Assembly: GCA_001180065.1 (NCBI GenBank)
Contig: CVSM01000022.1
Span: 1-35,799, forward strand
Length of the DNA stretch: 35,799 nt
Direction: 5' to 3'
From: Candidatus Pelagibacter communis
GTDB taxonomy: Bacteria > Pseudomonadota > Alphaproteobacteria > Pelagibacterales > Pelagibacteraceae
Part shown: positions 18,595-27,699 of the stretch, one piece after another
Layout of the letters: the number at the start of each line of letters is the position of its first letter
Position numbering within the stretch: position 1 is the first letter of the stretch
Made by a program: the position numbers and the translations under genes
Notes under the pieces: model-generated
Seen by the model: the letters and a program-made list of their open reading frames with translations, nothing else
The model's database searches: none
What the model was told of the DNA's origin: nothing

Positions 18595-19566
18595 ATGAAA
18601 TCAATTCAAATAGATCGATTTGGTGGGCCAGAAGTTTTAGTTATTAAGGATGTTGAGATAGCTAAGCCTGGGCCAAAAGAAGTTTTAATTAAAAATCTAT
18701 CAATCGGTCTTAATTTTATAGACATCTATCATCGAACAGGCCTCTACCCTATTCCATTACCAAGTGGAATAGGACTTGAGGCATGTGGCGTAGTCGAAGA
18801 AATTGGATCTGAGGTCAAGTTGTTCAAAATTGGTGATAGAGTAACACACGCCTCGATGCCTATTGGAGCATATTCGGAAAAACAAATAATGCCTGAAGAA
18901 AAATTAGTTTCTGTCCCTGATGGAATTTCTGATGAAGTAGCATCTTGTATTACATTAAAAGGAATTACTGCAGAGTATCTATTACATAGAGCTTATAAAC
19001 TAAAAAAAGGTGATAAAGTTTTATATCATGCTGCTGCAGGTGGGCTTGGTCAAATTTTATGTCCATGGGCTAATTCTTTAGGTGCTGAAGTAATTGGAAC
19101 TGTTGGTTCAAAAGCTAAAGAGGAAATAGCTAAAAAGAATGGTTGTCATCACGTAATTAATTATTCTGAAAAAAACTTTGTTGAAGAAGTTGAAAAAATT
19201 GTAGGTAAAAATGGAATTGATGTAGTTTATGATGGTGTTGGAATTAAAACTTTTAAAGGGTCAATTGAAACATTAAAAATTAGAGGAATGATGGTAGCAT
19301 TTGGGAATGCTTCAGGCTATGTAGATACTATCGATGTTAAAAAAGATATAAATGCGAAAGGTCTTTTTTTTACAAGACCATCTATTGCCCATTACACCGT
19401 AGAAAGAGAAGAGCTAGAAGAATCGGCAAAAAAAGTTTTTGATGCAATTTTATCAAAAAAGTTTAGTGTTGAAATTTCAAAAAAATATTCACTTAAAGAT
19501 GCTGCTCAAGCTCATAGAGATTTAGAAACTAGATTATTAACAGGTCCAGCTGTAATACTTCCTTAA
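18595..19566 (+). CDS. qor: NADPH:quinone oxidoreductase (zeta-crystallin-like MDR)
   Basis: Medium-chain dehydrogenase/reductase without zinc ligands, 323 aa. The N-terminal domain has NFIDIYHRTGLYP, typical of the Qor group. The nucleotide-binding fold is at about 143-170, with HAAAGGLGQILCPWANSLGA, and VYDGVG follows. The family reduces quinones or alpha,beta-unsaturated carbonyls with NADPH; the true substrate is unknown. It follows the pirin gene by 3 bp and ends inside a TTAA shared with the stop of the convergent DUF2721 gene. Confidence 0.9.
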   Translation: MKSIQIDRFGGPEVLVIKDVEIAKPGPKEVLIKNLSIGLNFIDIYHRTGLYPIPLPSGIGLEACGVVEEIGSEVKLFKIGDRVTHASMPIGAYSEKQIMPEEKLVSVPDGISDEVASCITLKGITAEYLLHRAYKLKKGDKVLYHAAAGGLGQILCPWANSLGAEVIGTVGSKAKEEIAKKNGCHHVINYSEKNFVEEVEKIVGKNGIDVVYDGVGIKTFKGSIETLKIRGMMVAFGNASGYVDTIDVKKDINAKGLFFTRPSIAHYTVEREELEESAKKVFDAILSKKFSVEISKKYSLKDAAQAHRDLETRLLTGPAVILP

Positions 19567-19967
19567 TCTACTTTTACGTCCATATCAGACATATGCAGCT
19601 TAAGTGCATTTGTTGAGATATGAATTTCTCTTATAAAAAAAATAATTGAGATAATCATAGATAGGCAACAAGAGCCAAAAATTACTCTTGCAACAAAAAC
19701 TTCGGCCAAATACAGAGCAAATACTGTTAACATGTTAAATAAAAATCCAAAAGCTGCAAATAGAATTGTCCATCTCAAAAGGCTAATTCTTGAGCTAAGA
19801 TTCAAAAATTGTTTCTTCCATTCAGGAGGTATATGTTTTTCATAAACATGTTCATCGTGTAATTTTCTAATTAAATTACTCAATGTATGAAATCTATTAC
19901 TGTACACACCCATTAATAAGGGAATTGCTGGAAACATCAAAGCTGTTACCGTGTAATCTATATTCAT
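19563..19967 (-). CDS. DUF2721-like membrane protein
   Basis: Small membrane protein of unknown function, 134 aa from the ATG at 19967; a TTG at 19988 is an alternative start. An N-terminal hydrophobic segment with FPAIPLLMGVYSNRFHTLSNLIRKLHDE is followed by SRISLLRWTILFAA and two more helices. The pattern of a helix, an R/H-rich linker with TNR-like and R-x-LH motifs, then two helices resembles DUF2721. It is convergent with qor (4 bp overlap) and divergent from ubiA (51 bp gap). I infer nothing about its role. Confidence 0.7.
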   Translation of the reverse strand: MNIDYTVTALMFPAIPLLMGVYSNRFHTLSNLIRKLHDEHVYEKHIPPEWKKQFLNLSSRISLLRWTILFAAFGFLFNMLTVFALYLAEVFVARVIFGSCCLSMIISIIFFIREIHISTNALKLHMSDMDVKVD

Positions 19968-20018
19968 ACGAATCAGTTTGATTATCAATCTTGCCTTTGT
20001 TATTTACAAGTAAATTTT

Positions 20019-20885
20019 ATGCACCAAATAAATTTATTTATCGAATTAACAAGATTAAAAAGGCCAATAGGCTATATGCTTCTTTTTTGGCCCTGTGCTT
20101 GGGGGCTTACTATAGGTTTTGATTTTTCTAAACAAAAAGAAACTTATTTCTTTTATTTGTTGTTATTTTTTTTAGGTGCAGTTCTTATGAGATCAGCGGG
20201 ATGTATAGTTAATGATATTATAGACAGAAAATTTGATAGAAAAGTTTTTAGAACTAAAGATAGACCTATCGCGTCTAAAAAAATATCAGTTAAATTAGGA
20301 TTAATATATGCATCAATCTTATGTTTATTAGCATTTTGTGTATTAATTAATTTTAATTTTTTTTCTATTTTATTAGCTTTAGGTTCAATGCCTTTAGCAT
20401 TCACATATCCTTTAATGAAGAGATATACTTACTGGCCACAACTTTTTTTGGGTATAACATTTAATTATGGTTTAATCCTTGGTTGGACTTCAATTACAAA
20501 TGAAATAAGTTTAATTCCTTTGATCTTTTATTTTGGGGCCATATTTTGGACACTTGGATATGACACTATTTATGGATTTCAGGATATCAAAGACGATGAA
20601 ATTATTGGATTAAAATCAACTTCAATAAAATTTAAGAATAACCCATTTTATTTTTTATTTTTATGTTACATAATATTCTCTCTCTCATTAATCATTATTG
20701 GTATTCAAATGGGATTTAATAAATTTTATTATATATATTTAACTATAATTTTCTTTCAAATGTTTTATTTACAATTAAAAAATCTAGAAATAAAGAATGC
20801 CAACAGTTGCTTTAAAGTTTTTAAATCCAATAATATTTTAGGTGCTTTAGTTCTAATAGGATTAATCATCGGCAAGGTACACTAA
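20019..20885 (+). CDS. ubiA: 4-hydroxybenzoate polyprenyltransferase
   Basis: Integral membrane prenyltransferase that attaches the polyprenyl tail to 4-hydroxybenzoate in ubiquinone synthesis; 288 aa, about eight helices. The Mg-diphosphate motifs are NDIIDRKFDRK (Asp66, Asp69, Asp73) and DTIYGFQDIKDD (from Asp182). The sequence RTKDRPIAS after the first motif is characteristic. Ubiquinone made by this pathway feeds the respiratory chain upstream of the oxidase. The stop overlaps the next start as TAATG. Confidence 0.95.
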   Translation: MHQINLFIELTRLKRPIGYMLLFWPCAWGLTIGFDFSKQKETYFFYLLLFFLGAVLMRSAGCIVNDIIDRKFDRKVFRTKDRPIASKKISVKLGLIYASILCLLAFCVLINFNFFSILLALGSMPLAFTYPLMKRYTYWPQLFLGITFNYGLILGWTSITNEISLIPLIFYFGAIFWTLGYDTIYGFQDIKDDEIIGLKSTSIKFKNNPFYFLFLCYIIFSLSLIIIGIQMGFNKFYYIYLTIIFFQMFYLQLKNLEIKNANSCFKVFKSNNILGALVLIGLIIGKVH

Positions 20886-22624
20886 TGAATAACATAACAA
20901 TACTTAAAAGATTGTATAGAGATTATACGAAGAAATATCTAAGTAAAATTTTAATGTCTGTTTTTTTTTCTATTATATTAGCTGCAAGTACCTCCTCTGT
21001 TGCTTATTTACTTGATCCTGCGATTAAAGAATTGTTTATAAACAAGTCCCAAAATTTAATCATATTAATTCCAGCTCTTATTATTTTAGCTTTTATTATT
21101 AAAGGTGCTTCATTGTATTTAGCTAAAGTAATAATGATAAATGTGTCCGAAGAAGTAAGAAAAGATATACAAACAGATATGTTTGCATCTTTAATTAAAG
21201 CAGATACCCAATTAGTAGATAACAAACACTCGGGTAAATTTATTGGAAATTTGATGAATGATGTAAATATGATTGTTAATTTAATTAGTACAGCCATTTT
21301 AAATTTATTCAAAGATAGCCTTACTTTAATTGGATTATTATCGGTCATGTTTTATCAAAATTGGAAACTATCCTTAATTGCAATTATAATGATACCTTTA
21401 GCAAGTTTTGCAGCTAGAACACTTGGAAAAAGGATTGGAAAAGTTTCAACTCAACAAATGCAAAGAGCTGGATTGTTAACATCTTACCTTATTGAAATCT
21501 TCAAAAATCACAAATTAATTAAAATTTTTCAAAAAGAAAACTATGAGAAAAAAAGAGCTAATGATCTTATTCATACGCTTAAAGAGGCATCCAGAAAAAT
21601 TAATATCGTTTTTGTAAGAGCTTCTCCAATCATGGAGTCTCTCACGGGTATTATGATTGCCTTAATCATATTTATTTCAGCAAAATTAGTCATTAATGAT
21701 GAATTAGAAGTAAGTAATTTTTTTTCTTTTTTAGCTGCTATGATGCTTGCTTATCAGCCAGTAAGGTCTCTAGCTACATTGAATATTGCAGTTCAGCAAG
21801 GATTATCAGGAGCAAGAAGAATTATACCAATAATAGATGATGAGAATGAAATTAAAGATTCAACGGGTGCTAAAGATTTAATAATAAATAATGGACAAAT
21901 AGAGTTTGAAAAAGTTGAATTTAACTATCATTTAAATGAAAGACAGATACTTAATACTATAAATTTGAGTATACCTGGAAGAAAAATGACTGCGCTTGTA
22001 GGTCAAAGTGGTGCGGGTAAATCGACAATATTAAATCTTATTCCTAGATTTTATAATGTTATGGGCGGTGATATAAAGATTGATAACCAATCAATTTATA
22101 GCTCAACAATATTTTCTTTAAGAAAAAATATTTCTTTAGTAAGTCAAGATACTACATTATTTGACGATACGGTTCGCAATAATATCGCCTACGCAAATTT
22201 AGATGCTACTCAAGAACAAATAGAAGAGGCTGCAAAATTTTCTTTTGCTGACGAATTTATCGAAAAATTACCGAATAAATATGACACTTTAATTGGAGAA
22301 AATGGGGTGAGATTATCTGGCGGAGAAAAACAAAGACTTTCGATAGCAAGGGCAATACTGAAAAAAAGTTCAATAATTTTATTAGATGAAGCTACTTCAT
22401 CATTAGATGCAGAGACTGAAAATAAAATTCAAAAAGCAATTAGTTTTCTTACTCAAGGAAAAACAACAATTGTAATTGCTCACAGGCTTTCAACAATACT
22501 CAATTCTGATAAAATCTATGTTATTAATAAAGGAAGTGTAATCGGGGAAGGTCGTCATGATGATTTATTGCTGTCTTCAGATGAATACAAAAATTTTTAC
22601 GAAAAACAAGTTAAAAAATCGTAA
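20885..22624 (+). CDS. msbA: ABC exporter, MsbA-type lipid A flippase (permease-ATPase fusion)
   Basis: Half-transporter of 579 aa, with an N-terminal six-helix domain (about 1-310) fused to an ATPase domain. Walker A is GQSGAGKST (about 373-381), the signature is LSGGEKQR (about 477), Walker B is SIILLDEATSSLD (about 495-507), and the switch is VIAHRLST. ABC exporters of this shape are hard to tell apart by sequence alone. The call as lipid A flippase rests on the next genes waaA, lpxK and an lpxL-type gene. TAATG junctions lie at both ends. Confidence 0.88.
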   Translation: MNNITILKRLYRDYTKKYLSKILMSVFFSIILAASTSSVAYLLDPAIKELFINKSQNLIILIPALIILAFIIKGASLYLAKVIMINVSEEVRKDIQTDMFASLIKADTQLVDNKHSGKFIGNLMNDVNMIVNLISTAILNLFKDSLTLIGLLSVMFYQNWKLSLIAIIMIPLASFAARTLGKRIGKVSTQQMQRAGLLTSYLIEIFKNHKLIKIFQKENYEKKRANDLIHTLKEASRKINIVFVRASPIMESLTGIMIALIIFISAKLVINDELEVSNFFSFLAAMMLAYQPVRSLATLNIAVQQGLSGARRIIPIIDDENEIKDSTGAKDLIINNGQIEFEKVEFNYHLNERQILNTINLSIPGRKMTALVGQSGAGKSTILNLIPRFYNVMGGDIKIDNQSIYSSTIFSLRKNISLVSQDTTLFDDTVRNNIAYANLDATQEQIEEAAKFSFADEFIEKLPNKYDTLIGENGVRLSGGEKQRLSIARAILKKSSIILLDEATSSLDAETENKIQKAISFLTQGKTTIVIAHRLSTILNSDKIYVINKGSVIGEGRHDDLLLSSDEYKNFYEKQVKKS

Positions 22625-23865
22625 TGCTAATAGTTTATAGAATACTAATAAACTTTATATTTATATTATCACCAATAATTTTAGTTATTAGATTATTAAA
22701 AAAAAAAGAAGATATAAACAGGTTCAAAGAAAAATTTTGTTTTTTTTCTAAAAGAAGAAAAAATGGAAAAGTTGTTTGGTTTCATGGTGCAAGTGTAGGA
22801 GAATTACAAAGCGTTGTACCTATTTTTGAAATTTTAGAGAAAAATAATAAAATAAACCAAATATTAGTAACATCTAATACCCTAAGTTCTGCAAAAATTA
22901 TTGAAAAACTAAAATTAAAAAAAGTTACTCATCAATTCTATCCTATAGATACAAACTTTTTATCAAAAAAATTTATCAGTTATTGGAAGCCATCATCTGT
23001 ATTTTTTATAGACTCAGAAGTATGGCCTAATATGGTTAAAAATTTAAAAAATCAAAAAATACCCATAATGCTTTTAAACGCAAGAATAACAAAAAAAACA
23101 TTTAATAGATGGAAATTATTTCCTAAGTTATCACAAAAAATCTTTAGTAATTTTGACTCATGCTTGGCTTCAAGCAGAGAATCTAATTATTATTTAAAAA
23201 AACTAGGAGCTAAAAAAACAAAATTTATTGGAAATCTAAAATTTGCTCAATCAGAAAATGAAAAAATAATGATTAATAAAAAACTTAGGAATATTATCAC
23301 TTCTAGGAAATCTTGGTGCGCCTCAAGTACTCATGCCAGTGAGGAAATATTCTGTGCAAAAGTACACATTCGATTAAAAAAAAAATATCCGAATTTATTA
23401 ACTATTATTATTCCAAGACATATTGAGAGATCAGAGACAATATTTCATGGGTTAAAAAATATGAATTTAAAAACATATATTTTCGAGTCTAATAATAAAA
23501 TTGGATCTGATGCTGAAATTATTATTATTAATTCATATGGAAAAACAAAATCTGTATACACCGTCTGTAAAAATATTTTTTTAGGTGGTTCTCTTATTAA
23601 TCATGGTGGTCAAAATCCTCTCGAGGCAACAAGATACGGGTGTAATATTATGCATGGTCCTCATGTGTCAAATTTCAGAGAAATATATAAATTTTTAAAA
23701 TTGAAAAAAATATCTTATGAAACTAACAATGTGCTAAAAACAATTAATAAACTACATCAACTATTTGCAAGAAAAAACAACTCTCTTAAGAAACAAAGAC
23801 AATTAAGTTTAATTGGAAAAAAAATTCTAAATTTTACAAGTAAAGAAATTGATCTATTATTGTAG
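22624..23865 (+). CDS. waaA: 3-deoxy-D-manno-octulosonic acid transferase
   Basis: Adds Kdo residues to the lipid A precursor; 413 aa, family GT30. An N-terminal membrane anchor (about 1-20) is followed by the Rossmann-type GT-B domains. Conserved parts are WFHGASVGELQSV, FFIDSEVWPNMV, LLNARIT and FLGGSLINHGGQNPLEA near the C-terminus. It starts in a TAATG junction with msbA, and lpxK starts 1 bp after its stop. How many Kdo units it adds cannot be told from sequence. Confidence 0.95.
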   Translation: MLIVYRILINFIFILSPIILVIRLLKKKEDINRFKEKFCFFSKRRKNGKVVWFHGASVGELQSVVPIFEILEKNNKINQILVTSNTLSSAKIIEKLKLKKVTHQFYPIDTNFLSKKFISYWKPSSVFFIDSEVWPNMVKNLKNQKIPIMLLNARITKKTFNRWKLFPKLSQKIFSNFDSCLASSRESNYYLKKLGAKKTKFIGNLKFAQSENEKIMINKKLRNIITSRKSWCASSTHASEEIFCAKVHIRLKKKYPNLLTIIIPRHIERSETIFHGLKNMNLKTYIFESNNKIGSDAEIIIINSYGKTKSVYTVCKNIFLGGSLINHGGQNPLEATRYGCNIMHGPHVSNFREIYKFLKLKKISYETNNVLKTINKLHQLFARKNNSLKKQRQLSLIGKKILNFTSKEIDLLL

Positions 23866-23866
23866 G

Positions 23867-24811
23867 ATGCAAATTATTAAACCAAAATTTTGGGATTTAA
23901 AAAAACCAAATTTGCTATCTTATTTACTCTTACCTTTCACAATACCTATTAGAATAAATAATGTATTGCTTAACTTTAAATCTAAAAAAAAGGATGAAAG
24001 GATAAAGACAATTTGTATAGGAAATATATACCTTGGAGGGACAGGTAAAACACCAACAACTATAAAACTTTATCAAATTTTAAGTCAAAAAGGATATGAA
24101 GTTGTAACTGCAAATAAAAATTACAAAAAACATTTAGATGAAAAAATTATTTTAGAGAAAAAAACTGAAACTATATCCTCAAAAGATAGACAAGAGATAG
24201 TAGATAAGGCAATTTCAATGAAAAAAAAAATATTAATTTTTGATGATGGGCTTCAAGATAAGAAAATAAGTTATGATATTGAATTCGTTTGTTTTGATCA
24301 AAAAAATTGGCTAGGTAATGGTTTATTACTGCCTTCGGGACCTTTAAGAGAGAAAGTTGAAAGCCTTAAAAAATACAGTTGTGTTTTCTTGAAAAAAAAT
24401 GGAGAAGATATAAATAACAAAATTCAACTAATAAAAAATATTAACCCAAATATTAAAATTTTTTATACACATTTTGAACCACTAAATATTGACCAATTTG
24501 ATAAATCAGAAAAATACTTAATATTTTCTGGCATAGGTAATCCTAATGATTTTAAGAGTCTTTTGATAAAAAATAAATTAAATATTGTTGATGAAATAAT
24601 ATATCCAGATCATTACATGTATAATGAAAGTGACATAATCAGGATAAAAAAACACGCGAATAATTTAGGTGCTAAGATAATAACAACAGAAAAAGATTAT
24701 GTTAAAATTTCACATTTAGATAAAGAGGATATTGATCTTTTAGAGGTTGATTTAATCATTGAAAATGAAAAAGAATTGACTGATTTTATTAAAGAAAAAT
24801 TTCATGGATAA
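23867..24811 (+). CDS. lpxK: Tetraacyldisaccharide 4'-kinase
   Basis: Phosphorylates the 4' position of the lipid A disaccharide at the inner membrane; 314 aa from the ATG at 23867. The frame is open back to a TTG at 23849, but that would overlap waaA. The N-terminus (MQIIKPKFWDL) is typical. The P-loop is GGTGKTPT (57-64), and IFDDGLQDKKI has the Asp pair and Gln of the family. A late TTEKDYVKI segment is also conserved. Its last 8 bases overlap the following acyltransferase gene. Confidence 0.95.
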   Translation: MQIIKPKFWDLKKPNLLSYLLLPFTIPIRINNVLLNFKSKKKDERIKTICIGNIYLGGTGKTPTTIKLYQILSQKGYEVVTANKNYKKHLDEKIILEKKTETISSKDRQEIVDKAISMKKKILIFDDGLQDKKISYDIEFVCFDQKNWLGNGLLLPSGPLREKVESLKKYSCVFLKKNGEDINNKIQLIKNINPNIKIFYTHFEPLNIDQFDKSEKYLIFSGIGNPNDFKSLLIKNKLNIVDEIIYPDHYMYNESDIIRIKKHANNLGAKIITTEKDYVKISHLDKEDIDLLEVDLIIENEKELTDFIKEKFHG

Positions 24812-25655
24812 TTTAAAATATTTTATTCAATATATTGTGATAATCTTTTTATTATCTATCTTTAAATTGTTAGGAATAAAGTATGCAAGAATACTATCTG
24901 GAAAGATTTTTACTTTTATTGGACCATTATTTAGGTCTAATAAATTAAGTCATAAAAATTTATTAAAAGCATTTCCAAAATCAAACTTAGATGAGAGAAA
25001 AAAAATTTTAAAAAAAATGTGGGCTAATTATGGATATATATTTTCAGAATATATATTTATTAAAAATTTTAGAAATGATAAAAACTTAATAATAGAAAAC
25101 CAAAATTATTTAGAAAAAATAATAAAAGACTCACAACCTGTCATTTTTATCTCAGGTCATTTTAGTAATTTTGAATTAATGGCAATGCACTTAGAAAAAT
25201 CTGGAATAGATTTAGCAGCAATCTATAGGCCGTTAAATAATAAATATCTGAATAGTGTTATGGAAAAAATTAGAGAGAAATATATATGTAAAAAACAAAT
25301 CAAAAAAGGCATTTCAGGGACTAAAGATTTACTCAAAAGTTTCAAAGAAGGAACCTCAATAGCACTAATGATTGATCAAAGAGTTTCTGAGGGTATTAGA
25401 TGTAATTTTTTTAATGCCGAGGCATCTACAACAACTATTCCAGCTCAATTTGTTAAAAAGTTTGGTGCAAAAGTAGTTCCTATATACATAGAAAGAATTA
25501 AAAACGACAATTTTAGATTAGTTATTCATGAACCTTTATCTTTCTCAAATAATGATACGGTTGATTATATAACTTTAACATTGAATAAAATTCTTGAAAA
25601 AATGATAATTAAAAATCCTGAGCAATGGATATGGACCCATAATAGATGGAAATAG
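24804..25655 (+). CDS. lpxL: Lipid A biosynthesis acyltransferase (LpxL/HtrB family)
   Basis: Acyl-ACP-dependent late acyltransferase that adds a secondary acyl chain to Kdo-lipid A; 283 aa. There is an N-terminal membrane helix (about 8-25). The catalytic HX4E motif is in SGHFSNFELMA. IDQRVSEGIRCNFF (the region binding the acyl acceptor) and the C-terminal PEQWIWTHNRWK are typical. It is the last gene of the msbA-waaA-lpxK run and ends 1 bp from the stop of the convergent DUF2093 gene. Whether it acts as LpxL or LpxM is not certain. Confidence 0.92.
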   Translation: MDNLKYFIQYIVIIFLLSIFKLLGIKYARILSGKIFTFIGPLFRSNKLSHKNLLKAFPKSNLDERKKILKKMWANYGYIFSEYIFIKNFRNDKNLIIENQNYLEKIIKDSQPVIFISGHFSNFELMAMHLEKSGIDLAAIYRPLNNKYLNSVMEKIREKYICKKQIKKGISGTKDLLKSFKEGTSIALMIDQRVSEGIRCNFFNAEASTTTIPAQFVKKFGAKVVPIYIERIKNDNFRLVIHEPLSFSNNDTVDYITLTLNKILEKMIIKNPEQWIWTHNRWK

Positions 25656-25656
25656 C

Positions 25657-25845
25657 TTATTTATTTTCTCTCTTAATTGAAGCTTCTTTATAAGAGAAAT
25701 AAGGCTCCTGTAATTCTACATTCCAATAATTTAATTTTTCAATCGGAATTTTTTTTCCTGATATAGCACAAATTACATAATCACCGCTCTGAATAACTTC
25801 AAAATTATTTGGTAAATATTTTAATTTAGCTAATTTTTTTAACAT
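25657..25845 (-). CDS. DUF2093 family protein
   Basis: Conserved small alphaproteobacterial protein, 62 aa from the ATG at 25845. The frame extends to 25905, but that would run into purD on the other strand and lacks family similarity. Recognisable pattern: AKLKYLPNNFEVIQSGDYVICAISGKKIPIEKLNYWNVE, here split as LKYLPNNFEVIQSGDYV, CAISGKKIP and NYWNVELQEPY. It is a soluble protein with one cysteine in the CAISG motif and its function is unknown. It diverges from purD with only 21 bp between starts. Confidence 0.85.
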   Translation of the reverse strand: MLKKLAKLKYLPNNFEVIQSGDYVICAISGKKIPIEKLNYWNVELQEPYFSYKEASIKRENK

Positions 25846-25866
25846 TTTTAGTTTATATATTGTTAT

Positions 25867-27129
25867 ATGAAAGTTGGAATAGTTGGAAGTGGTGGAAGAG
25901 AACATGCTCTTTGTGCTATATTAAGAAAATCTAGTAAAATCAGTGAAATTTTTTGTTTTCCAGGCAATGCTGGAACTTCCACTATCGCACAAAACATAGA
26001 TTTAGATGCAAATAATTTTGAAGATCTTAAGAATTTTGTACTTAAACAAAAAATTGATTTAATGATAATCGGACCAGAAAAACCATTAGTTGACGGGATT
26101 GTTGATTATTTTGAAAAATATAAGATTAAAGTTTTTGGACCAAGTAAAATTGCTGCCCAATTAGAAGGGTCAAAAATATTTACTAAGAAAATCTGTCAAA
26201 AATATAAAATTCCAACTGCAAAATTTGGTATTTTTCAAAATAAAATCGACTCAAAAAAATATTTAGAAGGTTGTAACTATCCCGCTGTAATTAAAGCTGA
26301 TAATTTAGCTTCGGGAAAAGGTGTTTACATATGTAATAATCAAAAAGAGTCAGATACAGCAATAAATGAAATATTTGATGGAAAATTTGGTGAAGCTAAA
26401 AATATTCTAATTGAAGAATTTCTTGAAGGTGAGGAAATGAGTTTTTTTATAATAAGTGATGGTAAAACATTTAAATGTTTTAGTACTGCACAAGATCATA
26501 AAAGAGTTTTTGAGGGTGACAAAGGAAAAAATACTGGAGGCATGGGCGCTTATTCTCCATCAAGGCTAATTTCTGAAGAATTAGAGGAAAAAATTCTTAA
26601 AAAAATAATCAAACCCACAATATTAGGATTATCAGAACTTAACTCCAATTACAGGGGATTTTTATATGCTGGATTAATGATTGTAGATAACGACCCATAT
26701 TTAATCGAGTATAATGTAAGAATGGGAGACCCTGAGTGTCAAACTATTCTTCCAAGACTTAAGTCTGATTTAGTGAAAATTATTAATTCTTGTTGTGATG
26801 AAACTTTAGATAAAACATCAATTGAATGGGAAGATAAAAAAAGTTTATGTGTAGTTCTTTGTGCAAAAGGCTATCCTGACTCTTTTCAAAAAGGAACAGA
26901 AATTCCAAACCTTAGTAATATTTTACCAGATACTGGCGATTATTTATTTCACGCTGGAACAAAAAAAAAAGATAATAAGATAGTTGTTAATGGCGGAAGA
27001 GTATTAAATTTTGTATCAGTTTCAAATGATTTTAAAACTGCGAGAGAGAAAGTGCATAAAATTATCGAAAAAGTAAATTGGACCGATGGATTTTATCGAA
27101 AAGATATCGGTTATAAAGTAATCAATTAA
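25867..27129 (+). CDS. purD: Phosphoribosylamine-glycine ligase (GAR synthetase)
   Basis: Second step of purine synthesis, ATP-grasp ligase, 420 aa. The N-terminus is GIVGSGGREHALCAIL; the ATP-grasp core includes ADNLASGKGVY, EEFLEGEEMSFF, and QDHKRVFEGDKGKNTGGMGAYSP; metal-binding residues lie in YNVRMGDPECQ. No Shine-Dalgarno site precedes the ATG. A tract of ten adenines is at 26961-26970. Its stop shares a base with the rsmD start (TAATG). Confidence 0.97.
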   Translation: MKVGIVGSGGREHALCAILRKSSKISEIFCFPGNAGTSTIAQNIDLDANNFEDLKNFVLKQKIDLMIIGPEKPLVDGIVDYFEKYKIKVFGPSKIAAQLEGSKIFTKKICQKYKIPTAKFGIFQNKIDSKKYLEGCNYPAVIKADNLASGKGVYICNNQKESDTAINEIFDGKFGEAKNILIEEFLEGEEMSFFIISDGKTFKCFSTAQDHKRVFEGDKGKNTGGMGAYSPSRLISEELEEKILKKIIKPTILGLSELNSNYRGFLYAGLMIVDNDPYLIEYNVRMGDPECQTILPRLKSDLVKIINSCCDETLDKTSIEWEDKKSLCVVLCAKGYPDSFQKGTEIPNLSNILPDTGDYLFHAGTKKKDNKIVVNGGRVLNFVSVSNDFKTAREKVHKIIEKVNWTDGFYRKDIGYKVIN

Positions 27130-27698
27130 TGAGAATTATCGCTGGAATCTTCAAAGGACGAAAAATACTACGGCCAGTTGATAAATCAACTAGACCACTA
27201 AAAGATATGGTTAGAGAATCAATATTCAACATCTTAGAGCACTCAAAATTGACTGATAATAAATTAAAAAATTTAAATGTTTTAGATCTATACTCTGGAA
27301 TAGGATCTTTTGGTCTAGAATGTTTATCTAGAGGGGCAAGGAAAATTTTTTTTGTTGAAAAGCATAATCCAACTCTAGAAATATTGAAAAAAAATATTAA
27401 GACTTTAAATTGTGAGAACAAATGCGAAATAATAGAAAATGATGTTACTAAACTAAAAGAATTTTCTAAAATTTCAAATCATAAATTTAATTTAGTTTTT
27501 TTAGACCCACCTTTTAAAGATATGAATGTAAATTTAATTATAGATCTTATTTATGATATGAAGATATTATATAAAAAAGCTATAATTATTGTTCACAGAA
27601 ATAAAGATACAGAGGAAAAATATAATAAAAAAATAAAATTAATAAGACTAGAAAACTACGGAAAATCCAAAATAATTTTTAATCAATTTGTGGATTAG
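27129..27698 (+). CDS. rsmD: 16S rRNA (guanine966-N2)-methyltransferase
   Basis: SAM-dependent rRNA methyltransferase, 189 aa. N-terminal RIIAGIFKGRKI and RPLKDMVRESIFNIL are characteristic. The SAM motif is NVLDLYSGIGSFGLECLSRGA (about 49-69). The catalytic DPPF motif is at 126-129. It starts in a TAATG junction with purD and ends 1 bp from the stop of the convergent pgi gene. The linkage to purD may only reflect general packing. Confidence 0.94.
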   Translation: MRIIAGIFKGRKILRPVDKSTRPLKDMVRESIFNILEHSKLTDNKLKNLNVLDLYSGIGSFGLECLSRGARKIFFVEKHNPTLEILKKNIKTLNCENKCEIIENDVTKLKEFSKISNHKFNLVFLDPPFKDMNVNLIIDLIYDMKILYKKAIIIVHRNKDTEEKYNKKIKLIRLENYGKSKIIFNQFVD

Positions 27699-27699
27699 T

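Noticed and set aside
17041-19566. Haloacid dehalogenase-pirin-qor as a horizontally acquired island
   Set aside because: There are no mobile genes, repeats or tRNA at the edges, and base composition looks like that of the neighbours.
19968-20018. TTGATT-N17-TATTTA as a promoter for ubiA
   Set aside because: The -10 element matches the consensus at only three positions, which is expected by chance in AT-rich DNA.
25846-25905. Longer N-terminus of the DUF2093 protein
   Set aside because: It would overlap purD by 39 bp and is not similar to the family. The ATG at 25845 fits.
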